Virus record (IMG/VR): IMGVR_UViG_3300009108_000011
Span: 1 to 59,548 of that record
DNA from: a virus
DNA length: 59,548 bases
Reading direction: 5' to 3' (one strand)
Shown: one piece after another, positions 56,310 to 59,548 of the stretch
Numbering within the stretch: position 1 is the first letter of the stretch
How the letters are laid out: every line of letters begins with the position of its first letter
Program-made: the position numbers and the translations under genes
Notes under the pieces: generated by a model
What the model was told of the DNA's origin: nothing
What the model saw: only the letters and a program-made list of their open reading frames with translations
Database searches by the model: none

Positions 56310-59300
56310 GTTGTCCTTCCTTTTTGTAATTGAATTTTAGAAACGTAGAATTTTGTTTCATTTGTTGCGTTTGAACTTGCTTTAAGCCATATATATCGTA
56401 TATCCGTTCCAGATGAAGCAGTAAACGTATTTTGAGTTGAACCACTAGAATATGTCGAATCCGTTCCATATTTTTTCAATGTGCCACTCGTGCCATCTTT
56501 AATTAATTCCCAATAGTACCACTGATCCCCTGTAATTGAATATGCAGTTGATGGATCTCCTAATGATGAAGTACCATCTGCCTTATTAGTTCCACCTGAC
56601 CAATAGAACCACACACCATCAGTTCCATTTACAGTTGTTGCATCTTGTATTCCAAAGTAATTATAGTTAGATGGTTTAGTTGTTGAATCAAACTTAGTTC
56701 TAAATCTCATAATCCATTTTGATGGTAATGCTGAACCTATATCATAATAAACAACTGGTTGAGCAGAAGCACTAGATGAATTACATTTACCCCAAATACC
56801 TGTCGTATCAACACCACCGTTTGATGTAGAACCACCATTATATGATTCTGCTGTCCAACCTGATTGACTATTTGCAAAATCAGATTCATATGTCATTGTA
56901 ATCCCATCTAATTTCCATGTCGTACCATCATACCACCAGTAAGAAGGCGTATCATCTGTTTGTTGGAAGATAGAATTTGTCCTTACACCTGTTAATCCAT
57001 CCAAGTCACTTGTTGATGAAAAGTCGTTTTTACAACCATCTAGTGATGTGACACCATTATAAAATTCTACATCATCCACAGTACCAGCGAAAGCAGAACT
57101 TCCTCCAGAATTTCCTTGAAAGTGGATAGTAAAGTATCTTAAATCACCTAATGAAGCTCCACCTGTATCTGTAACTGTTGATTGATACACACCTGTGTAA
57201 TCTGAATTATTATATAATGTAACTTCTGTATTTGCACTAGTTAGTCTTTTCATTTCCATATAATATGTTTTCACTTCTGGTGCAACTAATGAAGCACCTG
57301 AACCACTTGTTGGCATACCATTAACTTCTGAATCAAACCACGCATTATTATTTGGGGAAGCTTGAACTCTCCACCTTATACCAACATAATCAACATTTTG
57401 ACCACCTGTTCCACTTTTCATACCTATGAAGAATTGCTTTCCTACACCACCACTTGCAGTAAGTGTTGTAACATCAATCTTTGCTCTTAATACCCATTTT
57501 GTTGTATTTACTACATTTTCACCAAAGTCATATCTAATTTGTCTAACAGTGTTAGAATCTGTCGGTGCTTCAAACTCTATTTGATTATTTGTAATGTCTA
57601 TGTAACTTGAATCAGGTATTGTCCAACCTGTATTACTACTAAAATCCGTATCAAGAAGTGCTGTTGCACCCAAACTTGTACTATCCATAGTATAATTTGC
57701 CTTGAGATTTGACTTGTCACTCAATGATGAAACTAATGCTCCTGTTGGTGTTGTTACTGATGTTGTACCATTCCATATTTTTATATCACCATACAATTTT
57801 GAACCTGTTGCTGTGCCACCATTTTGTTCAGAATCATTTAAAATTTTCAAATATCTTAAACCTGATATACCTGTTTTAGTTACGCTATTAGAACCTGATT
57901 GTGTGGTATATTCATCTGAATATGTTTTTACAGTAAACACATCACCATTTCTACTCATTTCAATCCAATAATCTTTACTAGCAACTAAAGGAGTTAATAC
58001 TTCGCTTGTTACTCTATTAGTTCCCGATTCAAGATTATTTGTTGTACCATACGCAAAAAACCCACCTTCAGTTGTGGAAAAGTTAATATTTGTAAACACT
58101 GATTGTTGTGATTCACCTGAATCAGCACCACTACTGTTTGAAAAACCAATGAAAAACATCACATTACCTGATGATGCTAATGTACCTGTTGTAAACTTAC
58201 CTAATCTTACTACCCACTTACTTGCGTGAAGGTTATTATTAGTTCCTAAATAATCAGAATCTTGTAAATCAATATACATTTCTTGTGATGTTGTACTTCT
58301 TCTGATTGTTGCAAAATCCAAATAATCCGATGTGTTATACTCCCAATCACTTGTATTAGATGCCCAACCCTTATCGGTTGTTAGATCATCTGTAACATCT
58401 GTTGCCTTATCTGTTTCATTTACTAAATCTGAAATTTCTGTTGCAGTAAGGACACGATTCCAAATTCCCATATCATCAATCCTTCCTTCAAAATAATTCT
58501 GATTAGCATAGTATTTTCCTATTAATGGTTTGTTGCTTGTTGTTCCTGATTGTGTTGTAGATGGTAAACCACTAGATACTGTATCTTTTAATACACCATT
58601 AAGATATAATTTCAATTCCCCTGCTGAACCATCAAAAGTCACTGCCACATGATTCCATGCGTTCATTGTTAATTCTGCTTCAAAACCATCACCTGCGTAT
58701 ATGTTGGTGCTTGAACTACCGTTTCTAAGACCACCAATAATATATAAATTTCCACTATTTACATCAGTATAGAAATGTATAATTCTCGAATTTGCTGTTG
58801 CTGACCATTGTGAAAAAACTATACCTGATTGAACGTCTGTAGGATATATCCACCCTGCAACTGTAAATGTAGAAGCACCAAGTAGCATATTATCACCAAG
58901 TTGAACATAATCATCACTTCCATCAAAACTATAACAACCTGTGCCGAGTTTTACTGCATTTGAGTCTAATATTGAAATACCAACATTATATTTTCCACCA
59001 TCAGAACCATCATCTGCTGATGGATCAGTAAATGCTGTGCTAGAACTATAAGTAATTGAGTTTTTAATTTTCTGTCCAGTTGCACCACCTGTATCAGCGT
59101 ATAGATACATATTTTCATTTGACCATACAGCTAACCAATACACACTACCTGACGTTATAGTAGTATTAGGGATAGTAAATGACTGCCAATCAGTAGTATT
59201 TGCTGGTGTGTATTCACTTGATGAGTTCAATAAGTTATTTGGTGTAGAAGAATCACCATCATATATTGCCACACGAACACGTTGACTTGCACTATACTGG

Positions 59301-59548
59301 TAAAATTTCATTTGTATTGCGTTTGCTGTACCTGATACACTAGCAGTTATTTTCCAAGCTGATATACGATCAGCATTGGCAGCTCCACTACTGTTACTGC
59401 CATTGTTAGCATATTGTGATGTAACATCAGAAGTTGTTACTAATGTAATTCCAGTGTTTGTTCCATCAGCACTTGAACCTAGTGAATCACTAACTCTATC
59501 AGTTTTAATTCCACTGTAAAGTTTTGATCCGAGATTTTCTATAGCCAT
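56297..59548 (-). CDS. Large multi-domain adhesin with LamG domain
   Basis: This 1083-residue protein has an N-terminal beta domain (about 45-200, SVYWLAVWSNENMYLYADTG), a LamG/concanavalin-like domain (about 205-380: YSFDGSDDYVQLGDN, WNHVAVTFDGSAGELKLYLN, IDDMGIWNRVL), and three further similar beta modules marked by SKWVVRLGKF, TKWVLRAKID and SKWIMRFRTKF. These fit sugar-binding receptor proteins. The ATG is the last base triplet of the window; in circular form it follows the stop of the gene at 1-1146 directly. Confidence 0.75.
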   Translation of the reverse strand: MAIENLGSKLYSGIKTDRVSDSLGSSADGTNTGITLVTTSDVTSQYANNGSNSSGAANADRISAWKITASVSGTANAIQMKFYQYSASQRVRVAIYDGDSSTPNNLLNSSSEYTPANTTDWQSFTIPNTTITSGSVYWLAVWSNENMYLYADTGGATGQKIKNSITYSSSTAFTDPSADDGSDGGKYNVGISILDSNAVKLGTGCYSFDGSDDYVQLGDNMLLGASTFTVAGWIYPTDVQSGIVFSQWSATANSRIIHFYTDVNSGNLYIIGGLRNGSSSTNIYAGDGFEAELTMNAWNHVAVTFDGSAGELKLYLNGVLKDTVSSGLPSTTQSGTTSNKPLIGKYYANQNYFEGRIDDMGIWNRVLTATEISDLVNETDKATDVTDDLTTDKGWASNTSDWEYNTSDYLDFATIRRSTTSQEMYIDLQDSDYLGTNNNLHASKWVVRLGKFTTGTLASSGNVMFFIGFSNSSGADSGESQQSVFTNINFSTTEGGFFAYGTTNNLESGTNRVTSEVLTPLVASKDYWIEMSRNGDVFTVKTYSDEYTTQSGSNSVTKTGISGLRYLKILNDSEQNGGTATGSKLYGDIKIWNGTTSVTTPTGALVSSLSDKSNLKANYTMDSTSLGATALLDTDFSSNTGWTIPDSSYIDITNNQIEFEAPTDSNTVRQIRYDFGENVVNTTKWVLRAKIDVTTLTASGGVGKQFFIGMKSGTGGQNVDYVGIRWRVQASPNNNAWFDSEVNGMPTSGSGASLVAPEVKTYYMEMKRLTSANTEVTLYNNSDYTGVYQSTVTDTGGASLGDLRYFTIHFQGNSGGSSAFAGTVDDVEFYNGVTSLDGCKNDFSSTSDLDGLTGVRTNSIFQQTDDTPSYWWYDGTTWKLDGITMTYESDFANSQSGWTAESYNGGSTSNGGVDTTGIWGKCNSSSASAQPVVYYDIGSALPSKWIMRFRTKFDSTTKPSNYNYFGIQDATTVNGTDGVWFYWSGGTNKADGTSSLGDPSTAYSITGDQWYYWELIKDGTSGTLKKYGTDSTYSSGSTQNTFTASSGTDIRYIWLKASSNATNETKFYVSKIQLQKGRTTWLE

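Noticed and set aside
1-59548. Integrase or lysogeny module
   Set aside because: No tyrosine or serine recombinase motif and no attachment-site-like repeat was seen.

Overview
The window reads as a complete, AT-rich genome of a head-tailed dsDNA virus (Caudoviricetes) infecting an archaeon. Virion genes are those of a tailed virus: terminase, portal, HK97-type protease and capsid, connectors, tail tube, tail-assembly chaperone with a frameshift site, tape measure, tail hub and fibres. Replication genes are archaeal: an MCM helicase with its zinc domain and a RadA recombinase. Promoters are archaeal TATA boxes centred about 25 bp before start codons (leaderless transcripts), and TTG starts are frequent. 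A secreted matrixin protease, the low GC and the heavy use of AGA/ATA codons fit a Nitrososphaeria (ammonia-oxidising archaeon) host; this host call is an inference.

The first base is the end of a stop codon and the last base is the start of an ATG on the same (minus) strand. Joining the ends gives TAA directly followed by ATG inside one tail operon. The sequence is therefore best read as a circular or circularly permuted genome opened at a gene boundary.

Layout. (1) 22064 down to 1, then 59548 down to 53249, minus strand: portal, prohead protease, charged proteins, major capsid protein, decoration-like proteins, connectors, tail tube, chaperones, tape measure, hub, fibres and LamG or lectin-like adhesins. 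(2) 53249 to 45522, minus: Cas4-like nuclease, a possible TGT-fold protein, small and large terminase with two micro-genes between them, two very charged proteins, RNase H. (3) 44957 to 40811: matrixin protease, regulators, metallophosphoesterase, zinc proteins. (4) 40675 to 36596, minus: MCM, RadA and two PD-(D/E)XK-like nucleases, behind a perfect 21-bp palindrome. (5) 22165 to 36625, mostly plus: about 40 small, tightly overlapping, probably early genes, many with CxxC zinc motifs, including an orphan HicA-like toxin fold, a MoxR-type AAA+ ATPase paired with an HExxH/VWA protein, and a stretch where one 11-nt sequence recurs at five gene junctions. An AT-rich repeat region at 25.2-25.5 kb, where transcription diverges, is the best origin candidate.

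How it works together: no DNA polymerase, primase, integrase or rRNA was seen and no tRNA was recognised. The virus probably borrows the host replisome, loads its own MCM and recombination genes, and appears non-integrating. Many start sites were chosen from Shine-Dalgarno matches, TATA spacing or overlap with the upstream stop. Functions of most small proteins are unknown.
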